Positions 36,493 through 47,781 of a stretch of 64,000 bases of DNA are shown here, one piece after another (positions within the stretch are counted from its first letter, which is position 1; each line of letters starts with the position of its first letter). The translations under genes were made by a program, and so were the position numbers. The notes under the pieces are model-generated. The model did no database searches, was not told the DNA's origin, and was given only the letters and a program-made list of their open reading frames with translations. The stretch comes from Puccinellia tenuiflora (taxonomy: Eukaryota; Streptophyta; Magnoliopsida; Poales; Poaceae): the NCBI GenBank assembly GCA_012064385.1, contig QRDG01000027.1, forward strand, positions 605,075 through 669,074, written 5' to 3'.

Positions 36493-37180
36493 TCATAAGA
36501 ATAAGAGTTGAAACACAAAAGAGAGCATCAACAAGAAAAGTAAAACACATTTAAGTCTAAGACACTTCCTATGCATAGGAATCTTATAAGAAAATAAATC
36601 AATGAAGCACATAGTAATTAGCATAGGAAGGTAAAGCAAGTGCAACTTCAAAAAATTTAACATAAAGAGAGGAAACATAGTATTATTGAGATATTTAAGA
36701 TCATGTTTCCCTCTCTCATAATAACTTTCAGTAGCATCATGAGCAAACTTAATAATATAATTATCACATAAAGCATTCTTCTCATGATCCACATGCATAA
36801 AAGTATTATTGCTCTCCACATAAGCAAAATCTTTATTATTAGTAATAGTGGTAGTAAAACTATGATAGCCAATCATCATAAATAGGAGGCATATCATAAT
36901 CATAATCAACTTTTTCCTCAATAGTAGGTGGACTGAAAATATCACATTCATCATTATAATCATCATATATAGGAGGCATAGTATCATCAAAGCAAATTTC
37001 CTCCTTCAAGCTTGGGGGACTAAAAAGATCATATTCATCAAAACCGGCATCCCCAAGCTTGAAATTTTCCATAGCATTAGCAACAATGGCATTCAAAGAA
37101 ATCATACTAATAACATTGCTACTAGCATGATTATTATGCAAATAAAGTTCCATAGGTTTTTTAATTTTCTCTTCAAACAC
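36493..37180 (-). pseudogene. Athila-lineage ORF of unknown function, frameshifted
   Basis: The first part (37180-36860) is an acidic protein with two SPP...PPIYDD-type repeats (FSPPSLKEE..., then FSPPTIEEK...). Reading then continues in another frame (from about 36865 down to 36493) with TNNKDFAYVESNNTFMHVD, HDATESYYERGKHDL and IDLFSYKIPMHRK. I recognise this arrangement from ORFs of unknown function in wheat and barley gypsy elements; no enzyme domain is visible. A frameshift near 36865 separates the halves. Confidence 0.6.
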
Positions 37181-37314
37181 TTCATGTCCTAACTCAAGAT
37201 AGAGCTTATAAAGCTCTCACATTTTGTTGTTGTTTTCCATTAAACCGAACTAGTGAAAACAAGAAACAAAAAGATTTGTTTAAAGATCTAAAAAAGATAC
37301 CTTCAAGCACTCAC

Positions 37315-37459
37315 CTCCCCGGTAAAGATGCTAGAAAAGAGCTTCGTCGCCGGAGTGTGAGTACCACTTGCCTTTCCTCCCCGGCAACGACGCCAGAAAA
37401 GAGTTTCGTTGACGGGAGAGGAATTTTAGTGCGCCCTCTTACTCCCCGGCAACGGCGCC
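37315..37459 (-). repeat. Three tandem primer-binding-site modules
   Basis: The 30-bp core ctccccgg...agaaaagag[ct]tt occurs at 37315, 37377 and 37442, spaced 62 and 65 bp. Only the one next to the LTR (37442) matches the tRNA-Asp 3' end fully (ctccccggcaacggcgcca). The middle copy has one change and the outer copy several. Confidence 0.85.
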
Positions 37460-37470
37460 AGAAAAGAGCT

Positions 37471-38980
37471 TGATGTGTACTCCACGCTTCTATTCTTGTA
37501 AACTTTGTTGGGCCTCCAAGCGCAGAGGTTTGTAGGACAACACCAAATTTCCCTTAAGTGAGTAACCCAAGGTTTATCGAATCCACGGGAGGAAGAGGTT
37601 GAACGTATCCTCTCTCAAGCAATCCTGCAATTAAGATACAAGAAGTCTCTTGTGTCCCCAACACACCTAATACAATGGCTAATTGTATAGGTGCACTAGT
37701 TCGGCGAAGAGATAGTAAAATGCAAGTGATATGGATGGTAAAAGGTGATTTTGTAATTCTGTAATAAAAATGGCAGCAAGCGAACAAGTGACAAAAGTGA
37801 CTTAAAACGGTTTATCAATGCTTGGAAACAAGGCCTAGGCTTCATACTTTCACTAGTGACTACTCTCAACATCATTAATATAATTAAACACATGATAGTT
37901 CCCACCAAAAACACATGCAAGGTAGACGTTACTCGGAGATCATTCTTTCGTGGATCAAATAGGATGAGAATTGCGTAGGGCTACGAAAAGCACACCTTAA
38001 AGTTCGTATTCCACATCTATGGACACTTCATGCTGTCACTATCCGCATCCAAAGATAGTACTAACAAACACCACAACCTATCTCTTGAATAGTCTCTTTC
38101 TTCAATAACACAAGCATCAAGAAACCTCATGATCTATTCAATCCAACCATAATAAAGAACAAACTCATGATGAAGACCCCTCTAAGCTATTATCATAGAG
38201 TCACACACAGCACCCATCCTGTCGCCGAGGTACCGTGATCACAACGGTGACTCCTGAACTTATACTAGATGACACCACTTAAGCAAAATCATATCCATTA
38301 CATAAGGGGAAATATCATGTATTCAACTCTATCAACAAAGCTCATGATCACAATGAAGATCACATCATGGGAGAGAGAGATAATCACATAGCTACATGTA
38401 CAAGTCTCAGCCTGGTGGAGGACTACTCCCCCCTCATCACGGGAAGCGGCGGTGTTGATAGAGATGGCTTCCGGAAGTCGATCCCTGTCCCAGCAGGGTG
38501 CCGGAACAGGATCAATCTGTCCCCGACACTTGGTTTCGCTCCCGGCGGCGCTCTGTTGTGTTTCTGGAAAAATCGTCCGAGGGTTAGGGTTTTTTCGTTG
38601 GGACTTAATTTATAGGCGTCGAAGGCGGCCGAGGGGGTGCCCGAGGGGCAGAGGCGGCCTGCACACGCGGGTCCAGGGGGCCGCGGCTGGTACCCGCCCC
38701 TGGCCTGTGGGCCTCCCTCGGGGTTGCCCTTCTGGCTCCGGTCCTCATTTCTTCAATAAAAAATCGTCGTAAATTTTCGTCCAATTCCGAGAATATTTGC
38801 AGAAGTAACTTTCTGCAACAAAAACAAGACAAAATCAGGGAACTGGTACTGGACATCTTGTCAATAGGTTAGTCCAACAAAATGAATAAAAATGATGTAA
38901 TATGATATTAAAAACATGTGACAACATCACAAAACTAGCATGGATCAATCAAAAATTATAGATACGTTTGACACAGATCA
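37471..38980 (-). repeat. 5' LTR of the Athila-like element
   Basis: 1,510 bp, starting TGATGTGTAC and ending ...ACACAGATCA. It is next to the primer-binding site at 37442-37459. Confidence 0.85.
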
Positions 38981-38985
38981 GTACG

Positions 38986-39685
38986 TCAATTAAACTATTA
39001 TTTGTGTCTGAGTGTCCCTGTCTTTGGTTTAGTCGGATCGCACTTTTGATAGATAATTCATTATACCATAAGTGGTTGTCGTTGATCCCTCCAGTTACCG
39101 GACAAAAATAATTATGGTTATAATATACAATTGACTCCTCTGTGTGTGTGGATATGGAGCGTTAGGATAAGAAAGTGTTATGGATGTGCCATAGACTCAA
39201 ATAAAAATACAAAATATCATAGGAGTAGTCATCCTAACTAGTCACAAACACAACTTATACTAGGAACAACCATCCTAACTAGTCGTGAACACAACACAAA
39301 ATGATTCAAATTTCATAGGTACAAAGAGAGAGTAAATGATTCCCTGTCTTGACAACTAGCATTGTAAATTTACATATGATGTCTCAAGCTCCAAAAGATG
39401 CATATTCTATTGAGGATGCAAAGTTGACTTCATATGTTCTTCATTCTTCTTCTCTAGGTGTTAGATGATCCCTAACTAATCAAAGTGTGGCTAGGAGTTG
39501 AGCAACAAAATTCTCGACTTGCATGTCAATACTTATTGTTTCACCCAAATCCTATGAATTCATGTCAACGAGTTCACCATATTTTGGTTTGTGACATATT
39601 TTTTTTGGTGTCTCAAATCATGCAGGTTTTTCTACAGATGGTACCATGACATCTAAGTGTGTGTGTGCTAAGCTATATTAGTTAG
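38986..39685. other. Intergenic DNA between two retrotransposons
   Basis: Host DNA that carries the flanking target duplications of both neighbours. It includes a short duplication (catcctaactagtc at about 39229 and 39269). No gene was recognised. Confidence 0.4.
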
Positions 39686-39690
39686 CTCGA

Positions 39691-42574
39691 TGTAGCGACT
39701 CGACCCAATAATATGGATCTCGTCTATGAGTATAGTGCTAGTCCCGGATCGACTCGCTAGCACACTCATTACAAATGAAATATCAAAGCACAATGCGTCT
39801 TTATTACAACGAAATGATCCAGAATAACAAAGTCCTTACATCTTTGCATAGCATTGTCGCTAGCACAAAATAACTTTATTGAAATAAAAGCACACAACGA
39901 AAAGTAAACGATAATGAAGCTCCAATCAACTCGTGCCACAGGCGTACGTGCCAGGTGTAGCTTCAAGACCTACGTAATATCGTACCTGCAACAGTGTAAT
40001 TGCAGCCGTTTGCGAAAATGGTCAGTACATTGGGATTTGTACTGGCAAGTGAGCAAGTTATTAATTGAACACTAGTCTACCTAGCAACTACATGCAATTT
40101 GGGCTAGGTGGACTTGAAGGCTCTTTGCATAAAAGCAATTTTATCCTATCAATTTGATAAACAATTTTACAACAAAGATAAACAATCATTGGACACTGGT
40201 AGAAACCAGTGCTCCTACCCTTTGGTTCACCCATCATATTTTAATTACAGAAATTGGAATGAGTGAGAACTCTTGTAGGATCTAGTCTAGTTGGCTCAAG
40301 ATGTCCGTAACCGGGGACACGGCTAAGTACTTAGATTTAAACTCTCGAGAGTGTTGTACACTTTACCCACATGGTCTATCTAACCCCATTTACCTAAACA
40401 CTCAATTTGTATATAGATTGGGAGAAAGCTAAACCGAGACCGTTGGGTAGTAGACCCTCAAGCCATCCTCCGCACCGTACCAAACCTACTACGCTACATC
40501 TCTGGCTACGGGGACCCGAGTGCCTACTACTTAGTTAGTCAAGACGATGCCCATATCTATTTCGACATGTGGTTGTACTCGTAAGCTACTAAACAAGATT
40601 CCACATTTATTCTCGGGAACCTGGGTGGCCATTCACAAGTGCACCTACTCGGATACTACGGACCCGAGCAGCCACTCAACTATTTACCGCCAAAGCATAC
40701 CAATACCACCCAGACATCAAGTTAATTAAAGTTTTTTTTATTAGATTTGCAAACACAACCATGAATACAACATCAATCTCATAATGTGATCCCATAACCA
40801 CGTCTAAGCAACTAAGCAAATTTTAACGGTGGTTTCATGGTGGAACTAATCTACAAGGATACATATGGTAACTCACTTGGGGTTTAGTGAATCACCTAAT
40901 AGCATAGCATACAAACCAACTCCTACACATGCCAGTCTACAAAATAGGACTAGATGCATAGTAAGAAAATAATAGGTGGTATGGTTGCATCACTTGCCTT
41001 CAGTTGTCGGAGTAGTCGTTCACGCACTCGTTGCAGTCACAACAACAGTTGCAACCAACGTCGTTGTCTACACGATGATACGCGGTACACAACATAAGAA
41101 ACAAAGCAAACATACACATATGCATGCATGACATGTTAATTGGGCACAAAACATTAACTTTAGTTCTCTGGATTATATGATGCATGAAAAATATTTTTTT
41201 AATGCAACAAACCTATTAAGATCAAGTTAATGTTGATTAAAAGGTTAAACATGGATCATCTAATAAACTTTCAAAAACTAGTTCACAAAAATTAGGTTTA
41301 ATGTTCTCTGGACAGAGGATTTAATTTAGAAACTTTTAGCCGAAAGAATTAATTCAATTTGAGTTATAGATAAAAAGTTATTCCCAAATTATCAATTAAC
41401 AAGATTTGAAAATACAGAATATAAAACTTTGATAAAGCTGAATATTATTTTAGATCTGGATAGATATTATTTTTCTAAGAATTTTAGTATATTGATCTTA
41501 ATTTTTCGAGTTACGGTTGAAGAGATATGAATTTTACAAGTTTTAATAATTTCCTGGAATTTTAATTCGAATTAAACGGAAAAGATTCCGTGCAGGGGCT
41601 AGGGCTGACGTCAGCTGACGTAAGCGCCGCGATCTGATTGGTTGATACCCCTTCGCGGGTTAGATCTAATCCGGACCGTCTGATTGAGATCGAACGGCCA
41701 TGGACGCGCGCGTGGTCGACACGGCGGCGGCTTACCGGTGGTCGACGATGGCGGCTCCGGTGGCTTCGGGCGGTGATGGCCGGCGGTGCTCCGATGGTCC
41801 CCCGGCCTTGGCGATGATGGCTCCGGGTGCGGCTCGGTGTGGGGCTCTTCCTCGCGCCCTCGGAAGCTCCTCCCGTGGACCCGAACGGCGGCGGCGCGAG
41901 CTCCGAGCTCCGGTTAATGGTGGTGGCGGCGGCAGAAATTTCCGAGCTCGAAATCGAGCTCGGTTTGAGGCTAGGGTTTGTGGTTTGTGCGGGGACGGAA
42001 CGGCAGGGGGTCGGGGTATTTAAGGGCGAGATTTCGTGGCGGAGGGGCAAAAGATTTGAACGGAATCGGAGATTTTTTTCGGGATAGAAATCGTGTTCTG
42101 GACGAACTCGTAGCAAGCTGCTCGTTCTAGAAGACGACCTGACAGGTGGGCTCCACCCTTCAGCGGGAGAAAAGTAAAAAGGAAAGAAAAAGGCTGCGGG
42201 GAAAAAAAAGAATGGACCGGCTCGGCCCATTGCGTGTGCGCGCGCGACATCCGATTCGTTTTTTTTTTATCTTTTCTTTTTATCTTTTTCTGAAAACTAT
42301 TTTAGTTATAACTTTTGGTTTTTAACTCCGAATTGAGTCAAACAAATTTTGAATTTTTTTGAGTCAAACAAACTATAAAAGGGTGCTTTTGCACAATTCC
42401 CCAAGCATATATATTTAGCTTGTTTAATTTTTGATTAAATCAAAATAGGGTTTTAGCTTTATTTCTTTTGGAAACTATGCAAATCAAACAAATGCAAAAA
42501 AATTAAAAGTATGCCATGAAGAAATGCACGTGCTCTAAATGCAGAACATCCAAATAAAAGATTGGGATGTTATA
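39691..42574 (-). repeat. 3' LTR of the Tekay-like element
   Basis: 2,884 bp. It is very similar to the 5' LTR but about 180 bp shorter: 16 bp of unrelated sequence replaces a ~163-bp block after the first 16 bp, and about 30 bp is missing near 42250. The GC-rich block (about 41580-42240) is the presumed transcription-start region. ORFs there are by-products of base composition. Confidence 0.88.
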
Positions 42575-42576
42575 TT

Positions 42577-45500
42577 CTAACCCCCTTCAGATGATTCTCG
42601 TCCTCGAGAATCGGTTTGGCCAGCAAATAGGTTCGGATGATCTTCTCGAAGGTCATCTTCTCGCTCCCATGTGGCTTCCTCTTCAGTGTGATGATTCCAC
42701 TGGACCTTGCAGAACTTGATCGTCTTGGTGCGAGTAATTCTTTCAGCTGTCTCTAGAATCTTGACTGGCTTCTCCTCATATGTGAGATCACTCTCCAATT
42801 GGACTTCCTCAAGCGGAACCGTATCTCGCAGTGGCGTATCTGCCATCTCTGGGTGACATTTCTTTAATTGAGACACATGGAATACATTGTGTACGTTGGA
42901 CAAGACATCTGGTAGCTCTAGCTGGTAGGCTACTTCTCCCTTCCGTGCCAGAACCTTGTATGGTCCAATAAACCTCGGTGCTAGCTTCCCTTTGATGCCA
43001 AAACGCTTAACACCGCGTAGTGGTGAGACACGAAGATAAGCTCTATCTCCAACCTCGTACATGACCTCTCTATGCTTTGAATCTGCATAGCTCTTCTGCC
43101 TTGATTGTGCTATCTTTAGTCTATCTCAAATTAGCCCGACTTTCTCCTCAGCATCCTTGATAATGTCAGGTCCGAACAGACTACGCTCTCCTACTCCACT
43201 CCACATTAGTGGGGTCCTGCACTTTCTACCATATAGTGCTTCAAATGGTGACATTCCCGTGCTAGCTTGATATCCATTGTTGTATGAGAACTCGGCATAA
43301 GGTAGGTTCTCATCCCAACTCGATCCATAGTCTAGAGCACAAGCTCTCAGCATATCTTCTAGTATCTGATTGACTCTCTCAGTCTGTCCATCTGTCTATG
43401 GATGAAAAGCTGTACTGAACTCCAATCTAGTTCCCAACGACTCATGTAGCTGACGTCAAAAGTGAGAAGTAAACTGTGTTCCCCTATCCGACACAATTCC
43501 CTTGGGAACTCCGTGCAAACTGACAATCCTGCTCATGTAGAGCTGGGCTAGCTTGGCGCTGGTGTAGGTGGTCTTCACTGGTATGAAATGTGCGACCTTG
43601 GTCAAATGATCGACCACTACCCAAATAGAATCATAACCAGATTTGGTCCTGGGTAATCCCGTAATAAAGTCCATACCAATCTTGTCCCACTTCCAGTCGG
43701 GTATCGGCAAGGGTTGTAACATTCCTGCTGGCTTCTGGTGCTCGGCCTTCACCCCGCTACACACATCACATTTAGCGATATACTCGGCGATATCCCGCTT
43801 CATATTGGGCCACCAGAACCTCTCCTTCAGATCCATATACATCTTCGTGTTGCCTGGATGGATGGAGTATGGTGAATCATGTGCCTCCTGAAATATCAGC
43901 TTCCTAATTTCCGGATCCTTTGGCACACAAATACGGTCCCCAAACCATATTGTTCCTTGCTCATCCTCCTGGAATTCTTCAGCTTTGCCTTCTTTCATAC
44001 TACCTTTTATTTTTACTATTTCTTCGTCTCCATTCTGGGCCTCTCTAATTCTGTTCACTAGAACTGGTTCTACCTCCAGTGTTGCCACATATCCTTCTGG
44101 CACTAGCTCCAATCTGAGACGCTTAAACTGCTCACACAGATCTGGTGGTAATTCTCCTGTTGAAATCCCATTTGCATACACCTTACGGCTTAATGCATCT
44201 GCTACAACATTGGCCTTCCCGGGGTGGTATTGGAGATTCATGTCGTAATCCTTTATTAACTCTAGCCATCTCCTTTGCCTCATGTTCAACTCCTTCTGAG
44301 TAAAAATATATTTCAAGCTCTTGTGATCAGTGAACACCTCACAATGCTTGCCCATGAGGTAATGTCTCCATGTTTTGAGTGCATGGACGACCGATGCAAG
44401 CTCTAAATCATGAGTGGGATAATTTCTTTCATGATTTTTGAGTTGCCTCGATGCATAGGATACGAACCTTCCATCTTGCATCAACACACTTCCAAGTCCT
44501 TGGCGAGAAGCATCACAATAGACTTGGAAATCCTTCTGTAGATCCGGCAGACACAGAACTAGTGTTGTCACTAATCGTTGCTTCAACTCTTGGAAACTAT
44601 CTTCGCACTCCTCGGTCCAAGCAAATTTCTTCTCCTTCTTTAGCAACTCCGTCATTGGCTTTGCAATCTTGGAGAAGTTCTCAATGAACCTCCGATAGTA
44701 TCCCGCCAATCCTAGGAAACTCCGGATATCCTTTGCTGACTTTGGTGACTCCCATTCGGTCACAGCTGACACCTTGGCTGGGTCCATTGCAATGCCTTCC
44801 ACTGACACTATGTGTCCTAGGAATCCCACAATGTTTAGCCAGAACTCACACTTGCTAAATTTAGCATATAACTTGTGTTCCCTAAGTTTCTCCAATATCT
44901 GACGCAAGTGTCCTTCATGCTACTCTTCATTCTTGGAGTATACAAGAATGTCATCGATGAATACCACTACGAACTTATCCAAGAACTCCATGAAGACATT
45001 GTTCATCATGGTCATGAAGTATGCCGGCGCATTGGTTAGTCCAAAAGACATAACCGTGTACTCATATAGACCATACCTCGTGGTGAAGGCGGTCTTAGGG
45101 ATATCCTCCTTTCTAATCTTCAGCTGGTGGTATCCCGATCGAAGATCGATCTTGGAGAATACACAAGCTCCCTTCAACTGGTCAAACAAGTCGTTGATGT
45201 TGGGCAGTGGGTACTTGTTCTTTATCGTCACCTCATTAAGTGAACGATAATCCATAACTAAACGTTGTGTCCTATCTGCCCACAGAACTGGTGCTCCCCA
45301 AGGCGATGAACTACGCTGAATAAATCCTTTATCCAACTGCTCCTTGAGTTGCTTCTTTACTTCCTTTAACTCGTCAACATCCATCTTGTAAGGTCTCTTG
45401 GCTATAGGTCCTGCACCTGGTATCAAGTCAATAATGAACTCGATATCTCTATCAGGTGGCATTCCTGGTAACTCCTCCGGAAACATGTCCGGGTATTCTC

Positions 45501-45903
45501 TCACAATACGGACCTCCTCTATGCTAACCCCCTTAAGAGAATTTAACTTGGCCTCTCCGAGATTCAGTTTAGACCTATATCTAATTCTCCTCTTCTCCGG
45601 GGTAGTGAGTGCAATGGCATGCTGCGCGCAGTCTATCTGTCCTTCAAACTTAGACATCCAGTCCATGCCTAGTATTACATCTAAGCCTTGTGATTCTAAT
45701 ATGAAAAGATCTGTGGGGAATCTGTAAGCTCCAATCTCTAAGGTCAAATTACGACATATAGCCTTTGCAAACATTTCTCCTCCGGGTGAGCTTACTCTAA
45801 TCGCTCCCCTAAGCATCTCAGATGCTAGCATACTCTTTCCCACAAATGCCCTTGATATGAATGAATGCGATGCACCAGTATAAAAAGAACAAGAGCGGTG
45901 CAT
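42577..45903 (-). pseudogene. Pol of the Tekay-like element (protease to chromodomain), four stops
   Basis: Order on the minus strand: protease (TGASHSFISRAF; the catalytic Asp codon is disrupted by the frameshift), RT (MDYRSLNE, FIDDILVYSKN at about 44935), RNase H (YCDASRQGLG, TDHKSLKYI), integrase with HHCC finger (CDVCSGVKAEHQKP) and core (DFITGLPRTKSGYDS, IVSDRGTQFTSHF), then a chromodomain (VQWNHHTEEEATWERE). All of pol is in one frame, interrupted by TAG at 44920-44922, TGA at 43456-43458, TAG at 43396-43398 and TGA at 43126-43128. The native stop (42577-42579) overlaps the polypurine tract, two bases from the LTR. The chromodomain normally directs insertion to marked chromatin. Confidence 0.9.
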
Positions 45904-46997
45904 GAATTGATCAAGAGCTTACCCATCACCAGGTCGGGTTCGTCATAGACTTCCTCCACGTTCACATGGTTTGCAGTTGCCTTCTGGAATGGGTTCGGCT
46001 TGGCTCCTTCTTCAGGCTTCTTCTCAGTGCAATCAGTTGAGTAATGTCCCATCTTCTTGCATCTGTAGCACTGCACCTGACTGAGGTCCTTCTTGTGTGC
46101 CGGGTTGTGGTTGCGTCCATTGCCTCCATTGTGATGATTGTTGCCCCTATGACCATTATGATTGTGGCCATTTCCTCCATTGTGCTGGTGTCCATTTCCT
46201 CCACGATGGTTATTGCTCCCATGCGTGTTGTAGTGAGAGCCTCCATTGTCATCATGGTGAGTTCGGGCCTTCTGGTGAGATCCAGAACCATGGCCACCAT
46301 GATTGTACTTCCTCTTGCGGTTTTCTGCCTGCTTCTGCTTGCCTTCAAGAATGATAGCTTTGTCGATGAGTGCCTGGTAGTTTGGAATGTGAACTACCGA
46401 CAGTTGGACAGCCAGCTCATCGTTCAGCCCATCGAGGAATCTCTCACGCCTCTTGACATCAGTGTCCACATCTTCTGGCGCATAGCGTGCTAAATTCCCA
46501 AACTCATCAATGTATTCCTTCACAGTGCGGTTGCCCTGTCGCAGATTACGGAACTCCCTCCTTTTCAGACTCACAATGCCTGATGAGACATGAGCATTGC
46601 GGAATCCTTCTTCAAACATCGCCCAAGTGACAGTGTCTATTGGGTGAGTGATCTGGAAGTTATCCCACCACGATGCCGCTGGTCCTTCAAGCAAATGGGC
46701 TGCAAACCTCACTTTCTCAGCCTCATTGCGCCCCACGGTTACTAAGTCCTTGTTCACAGAGTGCAACCAATCAAGTGCGGCCATTGGTTCAGGTGCGCTG
46801 GAGAACTTCTCAGGCCTGAACCTCAAGAACCTAGTGAACATATCCACCTGAGGCGGTGGAGGTGGTGGTGGCGGTGGGTTGTTGTTGTTAGCATTGGCGG
46901 CTATGAACTGCGTCATCACTTGCATGAGCTGAGTCATCACTTGCTGCATGTTGTTGTTCCCGGTGTTGTTGTTCTCGGGGTTGCGACGGGGAGGCAT
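45825..46997 (-). CDS. Gag of the Tekay-like element
   Basis: Particle protein of the retrotransposon. It starts MPPRRNPENNNTGNNN, with a poly-Pro run at about 41-49, then the retrotransposon gag core (RFRPEKFSSAPEPMAALDWL, ASWWDNF, FRNLRQGNRTVKEYIDEFGN), a His/Gly/Asn-rich stretch (about 235-300), and a zinc knuckle CYRCKKMGHYSTDC of the CX2CX4HX4C type. The last ~27 codons are out of the original frame because of the frameshift near 45881, where protease should begin. Gag itself has no stop. Confidence 0.88.
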   Translation of the reverse strand: MPPRRNPENNNTGNNNMQQVMTQLMQVMTQFIAANANNNNPPPPPPPPPQVDMFTRFLRFRPEKFSSAPEPMAALDWLHSVNKDLVTVGRNEAEKVRFAAHLLEGPAASWWDNFQITHPIDTVTWAMFEEGFRNAHVSSGIVSLKRREFRNLRQGNRTVKEYIDEFGNLARYAPEDVDTDVKRRERFLDGLNDELAVQLSVVHIPNYQALIDKAIILEGKQKQAENRKRKYNHGGHGSGSHQKARTHHDDNGGSHYNTHGSNNHRGGNGHQHNGGNGHNHNGHRGNNHHNGGNGRNHNPAHKKDLSQVQCYRCKKMGHYSTDCTEKKPEEGAKPNPFQKATANHVNVEEVYDEPDLVMGKLLINSCTALVLFILVHRIHSYQGHLWERVC

Positions 46998-47282
46998 CTA
47001 TGGTTGTAAAAAGATAAGTTTTAGACGAAAAGTCTAAGGAAATAGCTACCCATATATAGCATGAACAAAGCAACACTTTTCAAGCAACATATAGTCAAAC
47101 CACACTCTTTAAAATACTTTTCCAAAATAGGGTCTAAAAACCTGCGAAAATTACAAGGTTTCACTCTTAAGAAAACAAAAGAAAGCTCTCGACTATAGTT
47201 GCCATACCACACGTTTTGGTATGATCAACACCTAACACGCAAAACGATAACCTATCGAAGATTATAAGGTGGGCATGACTAT

Positions 47283-47624
47283 CTAGTTTCCTTCATCCTC
47301 ATAGTCGTAGGGGATCACTTTCTCGGGATTGTACTCCTCCACATCTTCCTCTTTTGTCTTGGCATCTTCCTTGTCTTCTGGTGGGGTTGGGGTTTGTTGA
47401 GCTCGCAAACTGGCAATCTCCTTCCGTAGTAAGGCAATCTGATTATCCTTCGCAAGAATTCGATCATCCTGGTCACAGAGCTCAATAGCCATGAACACTA
47501 TATCAGACCTCAAGGTCTTCTCGAGCTTGCGTGCTGATGCCAACTCCTCGGACACACGAGCTAGTTGCCTTGCAATAAGCCTCCCGGACTCCAATCCATC
47601 CTTCAGTGCTTGGTGTTCTCCCAT
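47283..47624 (-). CDS. Extra coiled-coil ORF upstream of gag (unknown function)
   Basis: A 113-residue ORF lies between the primer-binding site and gag. Residues about 1-75 form heptad-like Leu/Ile/Ala repeats (LARVSEELASARKLEKTLRS, then ILAKDNQIALLRKEIASLRA), suggesting a coiled coil. The tail is acidic (KEDAKTKEEDVEEYNPEK). No enzyme motif is visible. The frame is uninterrupted although gag-pol is broken. Extra ORFs upstream of gag are known in some rice gypsy elements; whether this one is related I cannot tell. Confidence 0.55.
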   Translation of the reverse strand: MGEHQALKDGLESGRLIARQLARVSEELASARKLEKTLRSDIVFMAIELCDQDDRILAKDNQIALLRKEIASLRAQQTPTPPEDKEDAKTKEEDVEEYNPEKVIPYDYEDEGN

Positions 47625-47766
47625 CTATATAAAGGGGTTAAGTAAAGGAATTAGAAGTGAGAAGAGTACTAGAAGAATGCGAAGAATTTAAAGACGGAAG
47701 GTGAAGTAATTTTAAACCTATGGCTTCCTATTCCAATCCTAGGTCTCGATACTACAGCCAACACAA

Positions 47767-47779
47767 GGCTCTGATACCA
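47767..47779 (-). other. Primer-binding site, initiator Met tRNA
   Basis: On the minus strand TGGTATCAGAGCC begins two bases inside the 5' LTR end. This is the classic tRNA-iMet primer site. Confidence 0.92.
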
Positions 47780-47781
47780 TC

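Larger units (their letters stand above)
32480..38980 (-). mobile_element. Complete non-autonomous Athila-like gypsy retrotransposon
   Basis: A 6,501-bp element with LTRs at 32480-33959 and 37471-38980 is flanked by a perfect duplication GTACG (32475-32479 and 38981-38985). The primer-binding site at 37442-37459 is complementary to tRNA-Asp, and the purine-rich region by the other LTR (about 33960-33990, minus strand ...AAGCTTGGTGATGC) is the polypurine side, so the element reads on the minus strand. The 3.5-kb interior has no gag, protease, RT or integrase, only remnants of an ORF of unknown function (36493-37180). It would depend on another element for movement. The PBS type and LTR style match Triticeae Athila-lineage families; I do not assign a family name. 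Confidence 0.85.

Noticed and set aside
38605..38856. Short GC-rich ORFs (also at 33596-33835) as genes
   Set aside because: They occur at the same place in both LTRs of the Athila-like element and belong to the LTR sequence.
40547..40729. 60-codon ORF repeated at 48784-48966
   Set aside because: Identical in both Tekay-like LTRs; LTR sequence, not a gene.
41562..42230. 222-codon ORF in the Tekay-like LTR (and its copy at 49797-50285)
   Set aside because: It is repeated in both LTRs as part of the GC-rich transcription-start region. The frame differs between copies and the composition is low-complexity.
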